From the NCBI RefSeq assembly GCF_037975245.1, contig NC_092573.1:12482001-12546000 (forward strand): 64,000 nucleotides of DNA. Reading direction: 5' to 3'. The DNA is from Apostichopus japonicus. Taxonomy: Eukaryota > Echinodermata > Holothuroidea > Aspidochirotida > Stichopodidae. This document shows, piece by piece, positions 10,783 through 24,079 of the stretch (positions are counted from its first letter, which is position 1; each line of letters starts with the position of its first letter). The position numbers and the translations under genes are program-made. The notes beneath the pieces are model-generated. The model did no database searches, was not told the origin of the DNA, and saw only the letters and a program-made list of their open reading frames with translations.

Positions 10783-13700
10783 AAGAAAGGAAGATAATTT
10801 GTCAACTCTGTTGAGATGTATTTTGAACTGAGACATATATAAGATCGATCACGAATTAATATCCATAATGACTACTTGAGATATTGCCACTGGCTATCAT
10901 TATTGACATAAAATATGGAAATTTATTACAAGATGAAAATTAATATCTAATAAAAAGAGGGTCATTATTTTCTTTGAAGTAAACTTTACATAAATAATAA
11001 ATCGACCGCCGGAAGCTTGAGATATTATCTTTCTCATTTATAAACTGGAAAACGGTGATATATTTTATGCCCGGTCAGTTTTTCGTTTTTCCTGTCCTGA
11101 ATAATTTGGTCAAACTATAAGCTGATATTAATAGTATGATATATTATCTCCTACTCTTCCTTATTTTCGGAGACGAAATTTTACGTGTAATATATTGTTT
11201 TTGATGTCAGTCGTTATGAGTACGATCTCTGTCCTAATTAAACCTACTACATGTATACCTTTTTGGTCCCTATTGTTATTAATAGTTTGTACCATCTCTC
11301 TACCAGGCTTGTGAGTCCGTAACCGTAATCGTACTGGTATTCTAGCACAGTTGCCTTGCTGTACTAACCGGTGCCCGTCCGCCTAATTGTGCACTAGTAC
11401 TCGGGCAATTTTGTCAAGTAAACAAGATAGAAGTACAGGTTAATTATTCGTATATATGCTCGTGTTTTAGAGCCTCGTGTACTCTTTATTGTACACATAT
11501 CAATAGCAAAGCTACTTGTACTCATGTCGTTGAACATGGCGTTGTACTCGCATTACAATTCTGCCCTCTACCTTCCATCACGCGGAGCTTTGGACAGTAA
11601 ATTAAAGTCTATTTTCTTTGTGATTCTTGCATATCTTTGTTTTTATCAAGTTAATAACGGAATGGCATAACTTTATACATTTGACAGGACGGAGAAGTTC
11701 AACGGTGGAGATGGTTTACCATGCAACTGCATAACAACATACCTATAATGGAAAATACATTGTGGCCCCTAGAGAAAGCAACATGGAATGTTCATATGAA
11801 CATCAAGTTTATCACACATTTTCTTTCAGTCGCTTTCATGTTACCTTCTGGTCATGGTCCTCGTTACTCTGACGAAAGAGAGGATGATAGTATAGGGTTG
11901 GGAATATGATCAGACATTTTTAACGTCAACATGCCATTTCGTTTCTTGTTGATAATAGTCTGAAGTACCCAGTTTATTTTACCTCTGACGCACTCGGTAC
12001 CTGCTTCCATGACGAATGTTCCAACATTTTCCCTTTAATACGGTGCGGCATCACAAGTATGCTTGATACAGCTTACTCAAATGAAAACGAAAAGAAAGCA
12101 TCCGAAATACGTTAAGTTTACACGAAGTATACTATTTTCAACTCTTATGAACAACCTAACTTAACACACTATACTTAGCGAAACTCATTATAAACTGTGG
12201 CGTGTCTACGTATACAGAAACGGAAATACATTTATCAACTACTAAATACGTGCCTCATACGAGCATTCGGAGAATAAATCTGAACGAAGCAATATCGCTA
12301 ATGGCAAGCTTAACTTACTATATAAAGCTTAAAATAGAACTGAAAATGAACCAAAACAAAACCCCAAATAAGGATACGACATCATTCTCCCCCGTCCATG
12401 TTCGACTTAAATTTGTAGTATATGGAGGGCCGATCGAGCCAGTCACAGTTTAACTTAATTATTTTGTAATCAATCGAATCATTTCTGTTTCAAGGATTGT
12501 GGTTACAAAATTAAATCTCGGAACATAATTAAGGACCGTTTTGCATACTAAATTGCTCCTTGAGCAGTAAAGCTTTGGCAATAAAATGTGATGAGTTTTA
12601 TTTTAGAGGAGTGGCGAATTCATCATTTATCTATGTCAACCGTCGAACGTCATGACCTTTACATATAATGAAAAGAACAGACAATTATCACCCGATATAT
12701 TGCACTATAGTCCGGCGGAGTTATTGACCGAATTCGTATAAGACGGATGGAGGACTGAATATACGAGAAATATATTGCTTGTCTTGATGTGCAGACACAT
12801 GGGGAAAGCCTGAAGATATAAACGTGAGTTAATAGCAACGTCGTAAAATCTATTTAGAGATACTCTAGTAATGATATGAAAAGAACATGGGTATCTTTTT
12901 GGAGAAAAAAGTCTTCAAGAACGATTATTAATACAATAATGGCAAATTTTGCTATAATTGTGACTACTCTCCTCATATTGCTTTTGAAAAGTCAAAATGG
13001 GAATAGTTGCTTTTTGCTTAGTTGAGTACTTTACTTATACGTATGATGCCCTCACTTTGGGCCGCAACCACCGAGGCATGGGAGAACGTTCACCCCGCCC
13101 CACGCCCCCTGCCCAAATCAACTTTTTTCAAATCACTTAAAGTTAATACAACACGTTATAGAATCGTAGAAAAATGAAAACCCAGATATAATTCAAAATT
13201 ACAAAACTGATAGCACTATGTTGCATCTAAGCCCTTTGCCCCAAAACATTCCTCATATGGAAAACCACATACAGGGGATGGGGGGGGGGCAATCAGCGAA
13301 TCCGAGCATCGCCGTCCCCAAACCCAACCCCCCCCCCCCCAATAAAAATACGAGCTTTGGATACCGGCCTGTCGTCTAGTCTTAGTATGTTGTATAAGTT
13401 ATAGTCCATATATACGCTGTGAGATTTGCTACGAACTTGCAATCTATATACATGTATGAACGGTTACACAAGAACAGGACGTGCAACATGTGGACAAATA
13501 AATGCCTCCAGGCCTTGACCTCTCTTCGGGACTGAATTCTTTTCAGTCAGACTAAATAGACCGACCTTCTTGTACCGTTCTTGGCAACCCCCTCTCCCTT
13601 GTCCCCTCCCTCGTCAACCACTACCATGTATGACATATCATTATAATAATAAGAATGAATTTGAATATGTTGATAACATCACGAACTTGCTAAGTATTCA

Positions 13701-13940
13701 TTTCGTTAATTCTTCGTTAAATGTGAGAGAAAGAATGAAACATGTCAGTAAATTAATGTTATTTGGGAGAAATGCCTGCTTATTAAATACACGTGAACAC
13801 GCCTTTAACAATTTGACGGGAATTTAACGTTGTCAGAGATAAGGAATCTAATCTTCTTTGATACACTCAGCAATTGTTAAAGTTGTTTTAAAGGTTGTTG
13901 TTTTTTCTCTTTTTCTCCGATTTCACAAATATTGCCTCAT

Positions 13941-13994
13941 CTTCACACCGTCTTCACACCGTCTTCACACCGTCTTCACACCGTCTTCACCCGT
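13941..13994 (+). repeat. 11-bp minisatellite CTTCACACCGT
   Basis: Four exact head-to-tail units (13941-13951, 13952-13962, 13963-13973, 13974-13984) followed by a shortened one. No spacers, so a simple tandem array. Confidence 0.85.
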
Positions 13995-15710
13995 CTCTGC
14001 ATCGCTTAGTCCTTGTCACCAAGGAGTTTACTGTCTCCCCTTTCCTGTTCTTCGAGTATACTCATTTTATCCTCCTGTTTTCTGAAAAGCATATTATTTA
14101 TTCAATGATCAACGTACATGGTGCGTGGGAAGTTCCGAATTAGAAAAGTTCAGACTTGCATGGTGTGACGTAATGCTAGGTTTTATGATCAAATAATGCC
14201 CCGAAGAACTTTCAATAAACATTTCCTATCGACAACGATAGACGTTTATGTATGTAGTTGGGGGATTTTTTTGGGAAACTGTTTGCAATTTGGGGGCAAA
14301 AACGGAGTAAAGTACATAAACATTTTAAGAGAACTTGAACCCGCTGCTGAGTTAGCAATCAACTGGTATTGTGAATATAGTTATTATCATGTTGTCATCA
14401 TTCATACCGTCCCTCTTGATATGATGATACGATATCAATAGAGCTCAAATACCACGTGACAACAACATTCTCGGTGTTTGGGGCCAATGCAGGAATTACG
14501 ATGTCAATATCCTTGTAGTACCACGTGACAATATCGCACATTACGTGCAATCTTAAGTTCCAAGAGTAGCTCTCCTCGAGATACAAAAAGTGCAGGATCG
14601 TTTAGGATGAATGTAAAACTAGTATAATGATTTACCAAACACTATACATATGCCATTTTTCTCAACCTTTCACAAATTTCAACGAAATAGCTTTATATCA
14701 TACATTTTCATATATATATTCATATATATGCCAAAATGATAAGTTATTCAATGGTTAGCGGTTATCGTCAAAGATTAGTTTTGTATACTGCTCTTCTTCA
14801 TACATTTAATCTATTAATTTCACCCTTTCCATTGTCCCGGAATTATTTGAAAGGGCATTTCATCTACAGATAAAGAGTTAAAAACATTATCCGACAATTT
14901 CCAACATGCTCAAAAATAAGAGCACCACTGAAGGCTCTCAATATTTGTAAACAACAATCTAATTAAATAATTACATGGAACATTGAGTAGAAATAGACTT
15001 GATATATAGAAATATACTTGAAAGAAGTTCCCATTTAATCAAGAAAAACTTCCCAAGAATTTGTGGATGATGGTTATTTTCCCAGAAAGGAATTATAAGA
15101 ATTTATCAATCATTGTAATCTTGATTAAACAGGTTCTAACTTATTAATTATTTGGTAGCATGATATTACCACAGAACTAACAGGTTTGTCTGATGTTGAA
15201 TTGCATAGACATGGTCAGAAATCTGAGCTGTTGAACGCCTATCGTGGCGCTAGTACATTTTAGATCAGCCACACGTAGGTCATATGCGCGTGTCACTTTG
15301 GAATATTACATATCTATTGCAATTGATTGCTCTATTGACTTATAAACATATAAATTCACCATATTCGCAAGACCGTATAGTGGAACACAGAAAAGTTTTT
15401 CACAGATATCTCAAGCCTATACTTCATTATATATGTATTCTATAGCTGATCACGGCATCAGTAGTTTTCATAAAATGACAACTTAGTACTCGGACATCGA
15501 ACAAGAAAAGGGAGATACTTTAGCACCCTACCTCCGAGCCTGTTAAATTCTCTCGTGGATCACTCTGAGAGATTTCACATTAGACTACTAGAATGTCCTT
15601 CAACCTCCCGTTTCAATTCTCCTGATGTTTAACCCACTCTAACAACTATATATATATATACAGTGGAAATACGACCTTCCTTACCGGTTTGGACAACCTC
15701 TCAACAATCA

Positions 15711-16113
15711 GCAAACATAGCCTAGTGGATAGAGTGTCCGCATATAAAGCGGGGAGGCCTGGGTTCGAATCCCGGTGGAGGCTGGTAGTTTTTTCACTGT
15801 TTTAATTTTCCATCTCATTACGATTTCAATTAAATACATATTCATTTGCCTTTGTCGTTTACCTCCATTCATTAACATAAAGTCTGTTCAAAGTATCTCT
15901 TTCGAGATCCGGCCTCAACAAAGACTTGGGACCCCTTAACAACTATCACTTCTATAAACATATGTAATCCGTTCTTTGCTCCTTAATCCGCTTCCAATAT
16001 ATAGTCATGGTTTATTTGGTTCTAATTCCATCAATGCAACTTGCACTTATAGCGTCATACTTCCATTGTGTTAAATGTTGTACCATTCATTCAACTGCCA
16101 AGTATTGCTGACG

Positions 16114-16117
<4 letters not shown>
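15711..16117 (+). mobile_element. tRNA-derived SINE
   Basis: The head is tRNA-like. It has an A box around TAGCCTAGTGG (15718-15728), an anticodon arm TCCGC/GCGGG with a 7-base loop, and a perfect B box GGTTCGAATCC (15762-15772) inside a paired T arm. The would-be acceptor stem mismatches at three of seven pairs, so this is not a working tRNA gene. The body (about 15900-16117) matches the reverse complement of 51155-51366, sharing CTCAACAAAGACTTGGGAC, AAACATATGTAATCCGTTCT, CCTTAATCCGCTT and an end like CCAAGTATTGCTGACGAAGG. A TA microsatellite follows. A truncated head is also present at 22113-22190. Confidence 0.7.
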
Positions 16118-16167
<50 letters not shown>

Positions 16168-16168
16168 A
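16118..16168. repeat. TA microsatellite after the SINE
   Basis: About 50 bp of TA repeats beginning directly after the SINE body, as expected for a simple-repeat tail. Confidence 0.85.
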
Positions 16169-17932
16169 ACTGTCGGGAGCAAAAAAAGGAAGCAAACAAT
16201 AACTTAAAATTCTGCATTTGTCGAAAAACTGTTTATCTGAAAATTTCGAATAGTTCATCAAAATTCCCGCTGTAATGGCCTATATTGCTCGCACCCATCA
16301 GCCGCCCTGGTTCCCGACGTTACAAGCCTCTCTCACGACGCTACTGGCCGCCCTGGTACCGTGGTATATCTCATCGGAATTTGATCCCACCACCTCCTCC
16401 CCTTCCCAGATTTCCCCTTCTTCGTCGTAAAACGTAAACTTCAGCTGACATTTTGTTCTGAAATTTTCGGCTTCCTCAAAATTTGGACGGTTTTTGTCGA
16501 AATTTGGAAGTTGTTTGTTGGAATTTGGAGACATTTTATCTCGAAACGTCGACTAGTAATCTTCAAATATTCATTTTCATTTTAGCTATTTGTTGACAGT
16601 ATACTCTTTATGGCCAACTTTCCTGGTAAAGTGTGGAACTTTAAGCATTTTAAATTTCATATCTAATTTCGGCTTTTCATCAGTTAATATCGCTTTTTTG
16701 ACTTTTTTAGGACAAACTTGCACCTAAATGTATTATTATTATTATTGTTGTAAAATTAGGCTGATTACTATCTGAAGCGGAAAATTTTTTATCACTTGAT
16801 TGCCTGAAATTCATATTGCCGCCAATAGAAATGATCCAGCTGTTCGATCTAGCACTGCCGTGGAGTGCATGCATTCCTGAATATACCTATAGAGGGAGTT
16901 TCTTAACCACAACAAGTTGCGCAGTACGAAAAGGAGGATAATTGGTCTAGATTCCAACAGCTTAGTCTGTATGGTTGACTGACTTCGATGAATGTCCAGA
17001 CAAGAAAACATCCATACTAATGAGGTCAGGCACGCGACAGACGCTCTGGGAGGGAAATTCAGTTTTGACGATCGAAAGGAAAGGAATGGATGCAACCTAT
17101 GTTGCGGGCTGCTTTGCAGTGAACGTGAGTAAAGGAATCTAACTAGAATATCTTAAGTTATCTTTCCTTTGATTTGGCTGAGGAATACAAAACATTTTAA
17201 AGAGATTGCTAATAATTTGCGTAACTTTACACCGACGTTTTACCGAAGTTTTATACCGACGATGTTAACTTTGTATTCTTTTTGGAGTGTTTTTTTTGCC
17301 AACACCAGGTGTAAAATTAAAACCAAGTTGATCATCATTTACTTTACAACACAAAGGGTGTTTAATTAATTATCTTTTGGTGTTGGTATCTTTTACTGCA
17401 GTTGGTGTACAACTTACACTAACTGAATTGCTTTTAAAACCAAAATTGGTGTTATTTAGATCTTCCCATTGATGTTAACTTTCCAAAGTATCGCCTTAGT
17501 CTGGGCATAAGCAATAAACAACAGGGAAAAACTGAAGATGTCATTTTTAATGTGTTTCATCTTGAAACTTAAACATCATTTGTATTGAAAACACCTTAAC
17601 AGAAAACTAACAGCTTACAACTTATTAAGGGTCTAAACAAGAAAGGAATAAATTTAAAGCTTGTCTAACATGAGCAATACTAAAGACTGCTTAGAAACTT
17701 ATATTTTAATGAAGGTAAATCATATCATACTTACATCACACTTACATGTTACACTTACACGATTTAAATATAGCAAACAGTAAAGAAAACGATAACTTGT
17801 TGCTCCTTAGTGACAACACAAAACTATTTTTGGTTACACCTTAGGATATTACAAATGTTATCATTTTCAGTTTCATCTCCACCATCAAGCTCTTCTTCGA
17901 AAGAAGTAGATGGTGAGGGAAGGCTGAAGCAG
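16169..17932. other. Gene-free sequence before duplication copy 2
   Basis: There is no recognisable gene. At 16290-16540 the sequence is less AT-rich and a 78-residue acidic frame runs on the - strand, without family motifs. At 17290-17460 short GGTGT and ACACC motifs recur in both orientations, as in some inverted-repeat elements, but no ends can be set. Confidence 0.5.
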
Positions 17933-18060
17933 GTTATGTATACGTGTACAGATGCACGCAGTTCATTTGGTATGGTTTCTTTGCAATAATAATTTACACA
18001 AATGAACATTGATAACTTTTATCTATACAAATGTTCTCTACCGTTGTAATTTCCTTTTAG

Positions 18061-19816
18061 ACTCGGCGGCAGATTTATAGCATCTACCTTCTTCCTTTTG
18101 TGTGCCGTGACATTGACAGTTATTGTCCTGATCCCAGAAGAGACAGGTTAGTAGATAAAATGAACAAACCCATCTGACGAAAGGTTCTCTCACTAATGGA
18201 AAATAAACTCATATACTTAAAAGACCAACAAAGAGTTTGTTTTTCTTGTCAACATTAGTAGTAAGAAATGGACGTCATATTATAGCAAACGGAATTCAAG
18301 ACAAACAAAATGCTACTTTTCGAGTAGGAAACATTATAAATTACTAAATTGTTGTAATTTAAATTTTAAATTGATCCTAAAAGTGGGGTTTTCAGATGAT
18401 GTTCGTTACTCTAATTTGTATGTTACCACGTACTATATGAACACAAAATCTGATAATTGTTCAAGCATTGAGATGACACGTTTAGGTTCTTGCATCATCA
18501 CATCCCGCACAATAAGCAAAAACAAAAGTGGCCTGGTGTTAAAGAGGTCACTGGAATCTTCTAATTCTGTCGAACTGAACATTAATTTTTGAGATATAAT
18601 GATATAAGATGAAACCAAAGACGATAAAGCTAGTCCGTCAAATTTTCACCGTCTGGTGCAATTAACTTATAACAACCTTTTAATGATCGTGTGTCTATGA
18701 CTGCATCATATGAAGCTTGTACTGCAAACTTGTACCATGAATACCCAGTGGTACAAACAACTGTTGTGTAAATCCTCCGGAACTAACTGGTCTTTTCATA
18801 ATAATACTTATAGCGGACACAGGTTTAGAAGTATATGGCTGGTAACGACCACTTTTGTCACAATAGTGACACCGAACACAACTGGTTCACCTTCATGCAT
18901 TCTGCACATATTTGTAGCACTGTGTTTTTGACACATATTTCCAAAATGGTCTAAGAATGGATTACTCTCTGGACCTTAATTAATTATCTTCAGTAGATAT
19001 CGTAAGTCGATATCAAATTCTGTAATTGAAAAGGTCACCTTCTTGTAGTCTTCGTTACGCGTATTTCATTATCTCAAGATGGTGGGAAATCTCTAGGCAC
19101 AGTTATAACGGCGTTCTCCCTCTTTGGTCGGTTCCTGTTGACAGTTAACGATTCTGCTTGCATCGTGATGATAATGGAGTTGTTTCCAACAACACTGAGG
19201 TAAGTTTGTCTTGTAATACTGTTCCTTACACGTATCTGTACTGTCCAAAGCTTTACAAGAACCCGTACAGTACAATTCCCATTCTAGACTATCTGCCATT
19301 TCTTCACTGTGAAGTTACACAAACCTCTTTGCTTTCTTTACAGAACTCTTGGAAATGGAGTGACGGAATTCTTTAGTCGTCTTGGTGCAGTTTTTGCACC
19401 ACTCACGTTGTATCTTGTAAGTGATTAGTTTTGTATTAATGGAATGGATTGAAAGGGTAAAGTCCTAATGCTGCACCATTCATTCCACCTCCTTTTGTTT
19501 CATTAAAGACTGCAAACCCAAATTCTGAACTGATATCTTTTTTCTGTTATTCATTATGGTTCGTTCGCATCCACATGTTAGGACTATATTTACGATATAA
19601 CATCACTTTGTATATCTTCAATACCTTTGTTTTATAGGATAATATCTTCCTGGGTTTTCATTGATCGCAATGGCTGCGAGCTCCCTTACAGCATCAATTA
19701 TAGCATTCCTGCTACCAGAGACACTCAATGAACCACAACCTGAGACGACAGAAGATCTCAAGAAGATAATGGGCCAAAAGCGTCGTCTCTTGCCAACTAA
19801 AACAAACAAACGCTAA
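18061..19816 (+). pseudogene. SLC22 pseudogene A' (exons 6-9 only)
   Basis: Duplicated 3' end of gene A: exon equivalents 18061-18146, 19079-19199, 19344-19416 and 19638-19816, all with splice sites kept. Exons 1-5 are absent. The last exon has lost one C: TTCCTGGG stands where gene A has TTCCCTGGG. The frame shifts at once and meets TGA eight codons into the exon, removing the last membrane segment and tail. There are also missense changes, for example Met to Thr before the end of the 73-bp exon and Thr to Asn after its start. No promoter or start codon is apparent, so it cannot encode a transporter. Confidence 0.9.
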
Positions 19817-20147
19817 AGATTAAACGAAAACAATAATTCAATAAATACTTTGAATTGACTTGATTTCTTCTTGGTAATGGTCAATGGCTTTGTCGAACAA
19901 ATTAAGAGTCAGTTTGTGAATTGTTCGTTGTCTCATTTTTGCGAATGCAAACTAAGCTGTTCACTTTTGACATTGCTTACACAAAGAGTTTACAGTGTTT
20001 ACAGTCTGGTGCTTCCTCAACTATAACTAAATTTATCTACCGGATTGTACGTTGAATATGTTATGAAATCATATATGAGCGATAGACCTATCGACAAACA
20101 TACAGTTGCTATAGTTGTTTTTTTTTAAATATTCATATGTAATTTAG

Positions 20148-20251
20148 TTGTAGCGATCATTATGTTGAACATATTTGGCGATCTGAGACTGAAGAATACA
20201 GCTGCACTGTGGTATAGCGATGAAACTAACGGTAAAACGTTTGTTAGAGAG
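20148..20251 (+). pseudogene. Decayed exon 1 of a lost SLC22 paralog (copy 2)
   Basis: Duplicate of the relic at 6008-6113, with the same similarity to exon 1 of gene B and the same donor (GAG|GTGAAT). A further one-base difference from copy 1 puts an in-frame TAG in GGTATAGCG. The relic existed before the segmental duplication. Confidence 0.75.
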
Positions 20252-21472
20252 GTGAATGGAGCAATGTATCTATTATTAATAATTGGAATATGGTGAGAGA
20301 TACAACTCTAGTGACGTGTGCACTTTTCTGCAATATCAGACGGTCTGGAATTTAACAGCAAATATATTTGTAGTTGCAAAAATGCACCTGTTTAAAGATG
20401 TTTACTGGAGGTCGTGTGAACTACGCCGATCGGGTGCAAGGCACTGCAATGTTAGCATTTGCAAGGTGGAACTTTTATACGGACCTAGGATCCCAATTCC
20501 ATATCCTTCTTAGTCCACAAAAAGGATCCGGGAGATTACGTTGAGGGTCCGGCCTTCGGGCCAAAAGTAGGCTAGCTGTCTTGCAATGGAGGGCTCTTGT
20601 CTATTAGACTTGGTTGATGTTCAGCTTTCAGTGAAACCATGGCCTCAATCAAGCGTATTCTCATGTTAACTTTGTTTTTGTTTTCAAATGGTTATTTGCA
20701 CTGCCTTCTTCATCATCATGTCTGCCTAAGTTCGATTCCCTTGTTTTCTTTTTATTTCTAATTCATTTTTCCTCGCTATGTAATCAATTTTAATTCAAAT
20801 TAAATTTATTCTCACGTCCGCCTAGGTTCGACGAAGCAATTTTGTATTTTTTTTAACATTCTTCTTCTTCCTTTATGATTTTCTCGGTTAAATATATGTG
20901 CTTCGATGCAAGTTGGTCTAATTTTTTGACGGGAAGGGGGTGATTTCACACATGCATACAGTAGTTTTATTATAGATTTAGACTAGAGACCTAAGTAGTT
21001 TACTTCATTTCTGTCCCGTTCGTCAGCTTCTACGGAATATTTTTCGGAAAGTATGTGCAACGACGGAAACGCTGCCAGCAGGGGAAAGGAAGTGTTTCTG
21101 GCTACAGTATTAAGCCAACGAGGCTTCTTTTCTTGCACGCTTTATAGTCTATGTTCGTTTGGGGAATGTTTTGTCACCATTTAACCTATTAAGTACCACT
21201 ACGTGTGGACAAAGCTTTGCTCCTGTTAGAGCTACTTCTCAATTCCTATGTGCTGATAATATGTGAGGCAGGCTCTTGAAAAACAGTGCTATACAACAGG
21301 TCGTACCGTCATGGCACGAGCATGTATGAGAACCTAATGAAAATAGATGCACGATGCAGGTGTAATTTTACCATTAGGTGGACAGGAATACGAAACTATG
21401 TTTAGTCACCCCACTCTCAGCTCCATGCTTCTCCTTTCCATACATACCACTCATCTGACTCATTTATGTTGA

Positions 21473-21480
21473 GTGCATTC
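21473..21480 (+). other. Empty target site of the hAT-like element
   Basis: A single GTGCATTC in otherwise matching flanks (TGTTGA before, TCTTGTCC after), corresponding to the duplicated site around 7355-8674 in copy 1. Confidence 0.85.
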
Positions 21481-22050
21481 TCTTGTCCATGACATTGCAT
21501 AATATATCGAAAGATGAGATAATAATGACACTAAACAATGTACTCTAGTGTCGATCAAGCAGGTATGCCAGAGAATAAAATTATTAGAGTGCACGGGGAA
21601 TTCAAGTATGACATACTTAGAACTAAACATCAACTGGCAAACTCTACTCATTGTCGAACAAATATTATCTAATTTCAACACTATTTAGCATACCTTGCAA
21701 CTATAATTCTATATTATTGGCACTTTTCACGACAGTTAACCTCTAATCATGTGCATAAGAACATGAATTCAAAAGCAAGGCCTATACCATGACTATAGTC
21801 GCAGGCTCGGCATAGGCTACCTTTACAGACAGACAAACAACTTTCGACAGAGTGTAAAATATCACTAACCAGCCATGCCCATTCTTTTGATGTCCTCAAA
21901 TGTCGTCATCACCATCTCTGCAACCATGTCATTGAAGACGTTTGTACAATTAAGACGAAGAACGATGGCAAGATATATCCAACGTGTAGACTAGTCACCT
22001 CTCAGACAAGTTGAACACTAGTGTTCCAGTATAGTCTCAACTAATTCTCA

Positions 22051-22052
<2 letters not shown>

Positions 22053-22112
<60 letters not shown>
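22053..22112. repeat. TA microsatellite at end of duplication copy 2
   Basis: About 60 bp of TA repeats at the boundary of copy 2, followed directly by a SINE fragment. Confidence 0.9.
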
Positions 22113-22114
<2 letters not shown>

Positions 22115-22190
22115 AAGCGGGAGGCTGGAAGGTTTTTTACTGTTCTGGATTTCACAACTCATTACGTTTTCAATTATATGTATAATTATA
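22113..22190 (+). mobile_element. SINE fragment
   Basis: It matches 15745-15840 of the tRNA-like SINE: AAAGCGGG, then AGGCTGG, a T run, ACTGTT, then CTCATTACG and TTTCAATTA. An internal deletion removes the B box. Only the junction of head and body remains. Confidence 0.6.
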
Positions 22191-23518
22191 TATTAACCAT
22201 AACAAGAAAACGTTATGCTAAGTCTTTCAAAGATAATTTAAACTTTGTAAACAAAATGAAAACAAATAAACATACACATAAACATAAGCAGACTCGTTGT
22301 TGTGAAAAACAAGCCTATGAAGAGCATCCCATAATGGTGATCTCGCTAGTCTTTCAAAATCGCCCAGGTTTTGGCTCGAATCTGCAGACCTTACAACCAT
22401 ACTTTATCAATTGCTGGCTTACAACTGATCATACAAATGAGCTTTGCTATTATTTATACACTAAATCCTAATTATATATACACTAAAGTCAACATGAAGT
22501 CTTCTTTATATGCCATCTCGGAGATATGTCTCAATTGAGTGTTCGAGTTTTAAAAAATAAGTTTTTATTTGCATTTCAGATCTATGGATGAAGGTGAGAC
22601 ATTGAGAGTCAGTCGTATAAGCGTGTGTCTGCTTGCCATTGAGGGAGGCAATAACTACTTGAGAAACTTCCCCTCCCCCACCTTACATAAAGTGACATTA
22701 CCGAGACATGTAGCCTTCGTACCGAGTAGTTTCATGTAATATGAAGTAAAGTTAACGTAAATGTAACACATTGACATCAAAGCACGGTCTATATCATAAA
22801 GGTATTGATTATTGTATAAAATATAATAGGTACAGATTCAAAAGCACACATTCAAGTATCAGTATTACATAGCTAGTATGAACCCCATCGCCACACACAA
22901 CCCACCTCCTCGTCTTGCTGATTTTACTTTTAAGACGGGTCCAACTCAGGAAAATATTGCATACATTTATATATAATGGCCTGTTCTATAAGATATTCAT
23001 TGAACCAAGACTGGTTGACTTTTATCAATTGAGCTGCGACAACATACGCCAATGTCTTCTCATGACTCTATACAGAGCACGTACAATATTTTGTTGAGGA
23101 TTCATAACTATGAGAATATAAGTGATATTGCTGGATACTATTGTTGTGGGTGTACACATCCATAATGCGAATGCTGATGACTCAAGCATGTCGGTCGTTT
23201 TTCTGTTTTTGTTTTTTTATTCTGCATATAGCGTTCATAAGTTTTTTGCTTACGTTTTTACTCTCAATGTTAAAATTGAATTATTACCATAAACGCAATT
23301 ACGATATAGCCGACATATCAAGCTCAAACACGGAAGAAACCATGGAGTTCAATTTGAAACCGGCAACATAAATGCCTCCTGCACTAAGGCATCAGTATAT
23401 CGGATATACGTCGAACTTACAGATCATGTTCAGAGAACCTTTTGGTCACAAAGACCTCAGTTCATGCACTGAGCTGAAATATTGGCTTACATAGGATTGG
23501 GTCGTTCAAATATTCATA

Positions 23519-23572
<54 letters not shown>

Positions 23573-24079
23573 CATACATATATATATATATATATAAATA
23601 TATATATACATATATACATGGCAAAATGTTGACGTTATAAGTATTTCCTTCGTAGTTCGTAGCCTTTCTTTGTTTATTGCATTCCTGTTCATTTGTTTAC
23701 CGCATGAAGATCGAGTTTATCGTGCGTATACTGGTGGGCCTCCCTCATATGGAATAATGTTTATCTACCGACTTATACCTTGGACCTATTATAAATCATA
23801 CGGTATATCACCATACACCTACTGTATCAAAAGACAAACGATATAGCTCAAACAATTATCATACGCAATTTAGTGTTAGTCATAGATACAGTACGTTGTC
23901 GTTACGACAGCGATGTGATTGTTCCGCAGTCGAACTTGATGAATGCTGGTTATGTGCACCATTAGGGTATTGAATTGTTTCGGTGAATTATAGTTAGCAA
24001 TCGCCGGCAATGGAGTACCCCAAAAGACACTTGTGACACAATCTTGTTAATCAAGAGAATTCTTTGAATAGTTCTTACA
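22191..24079. other. Intergenic region upstream of gene B
   Basis: No supportable gene. It contains a compound TA/TACA microsatellite (23521-23619). A 76-residue frame at 23141-23371 has a hydrophobic run and a polar tail but no splice or family context. The last few hundred bases should hold the promoter and 5' UTR of gene B, but I see no convincing TATA box. Confidence 0.5.
23521..23619. repeat. Compound TA-rich microsatellite
   Basis: TA repeats interrupted by TAAATA and TACATACA blocks, about 100 bp, roughly 460 bp upstream of the start codon of gene B. Confidence 0.85.

Larger units (their letters stand above)
9334..15640. other. Gene-free intergenic region, 6.3 kb
   Basis: I find no exon resembling the SLC22 genes and no other recognisable protein. 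Contents are AT-rich unique-looking sequence, G and C runs (near 10012, 13280, 13330), a poly-A/AT tract (10726-10779), an 11-bp minisatellite (13941-13994) and two ACCACGTGACAA sites (near 14450 and 14520). Short open frames here lack splice context or family motifs. Confidence 0.6.
17933..22055 (+). repeat. Segmental duplication, copy 2
   Basis: Copy of 3797-9256 with scattered substitutions and small indels. It lacks the hAT-like insert (empty site at 21473-21480) and ends at a TA microsatellite as copy 1 does. Confidence 0.9.

Noticed and set aside
13941-13994. CRISPR-like array
   Set aside because: The 11-bp units are contiguous without spacers, in an animal-type genome; it is a minisatellite.
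15711-15783. Functional tRNA gene
   Set aside because: The B box and T arm are perfect and an anticodon arm forms, but three of seven acceptor-stem pairs fail and the body continues as a repeat with other copies. It is treated as a SINE head.
16298-16534. 78-residue acidic frame on the - strand
   Set aside because: Less AT-rich than its surroundings, but too short, without recognisable domain or splice context. It could be a remnant of something, but I cannot support a call.
23141-23371. 76-residue frame with a hydrophobic segment
   Set aside because: No similarity to the transporter exons and no convincing acceptor or upstream exon. The hydrophobic run comes from a T-rich stretch.
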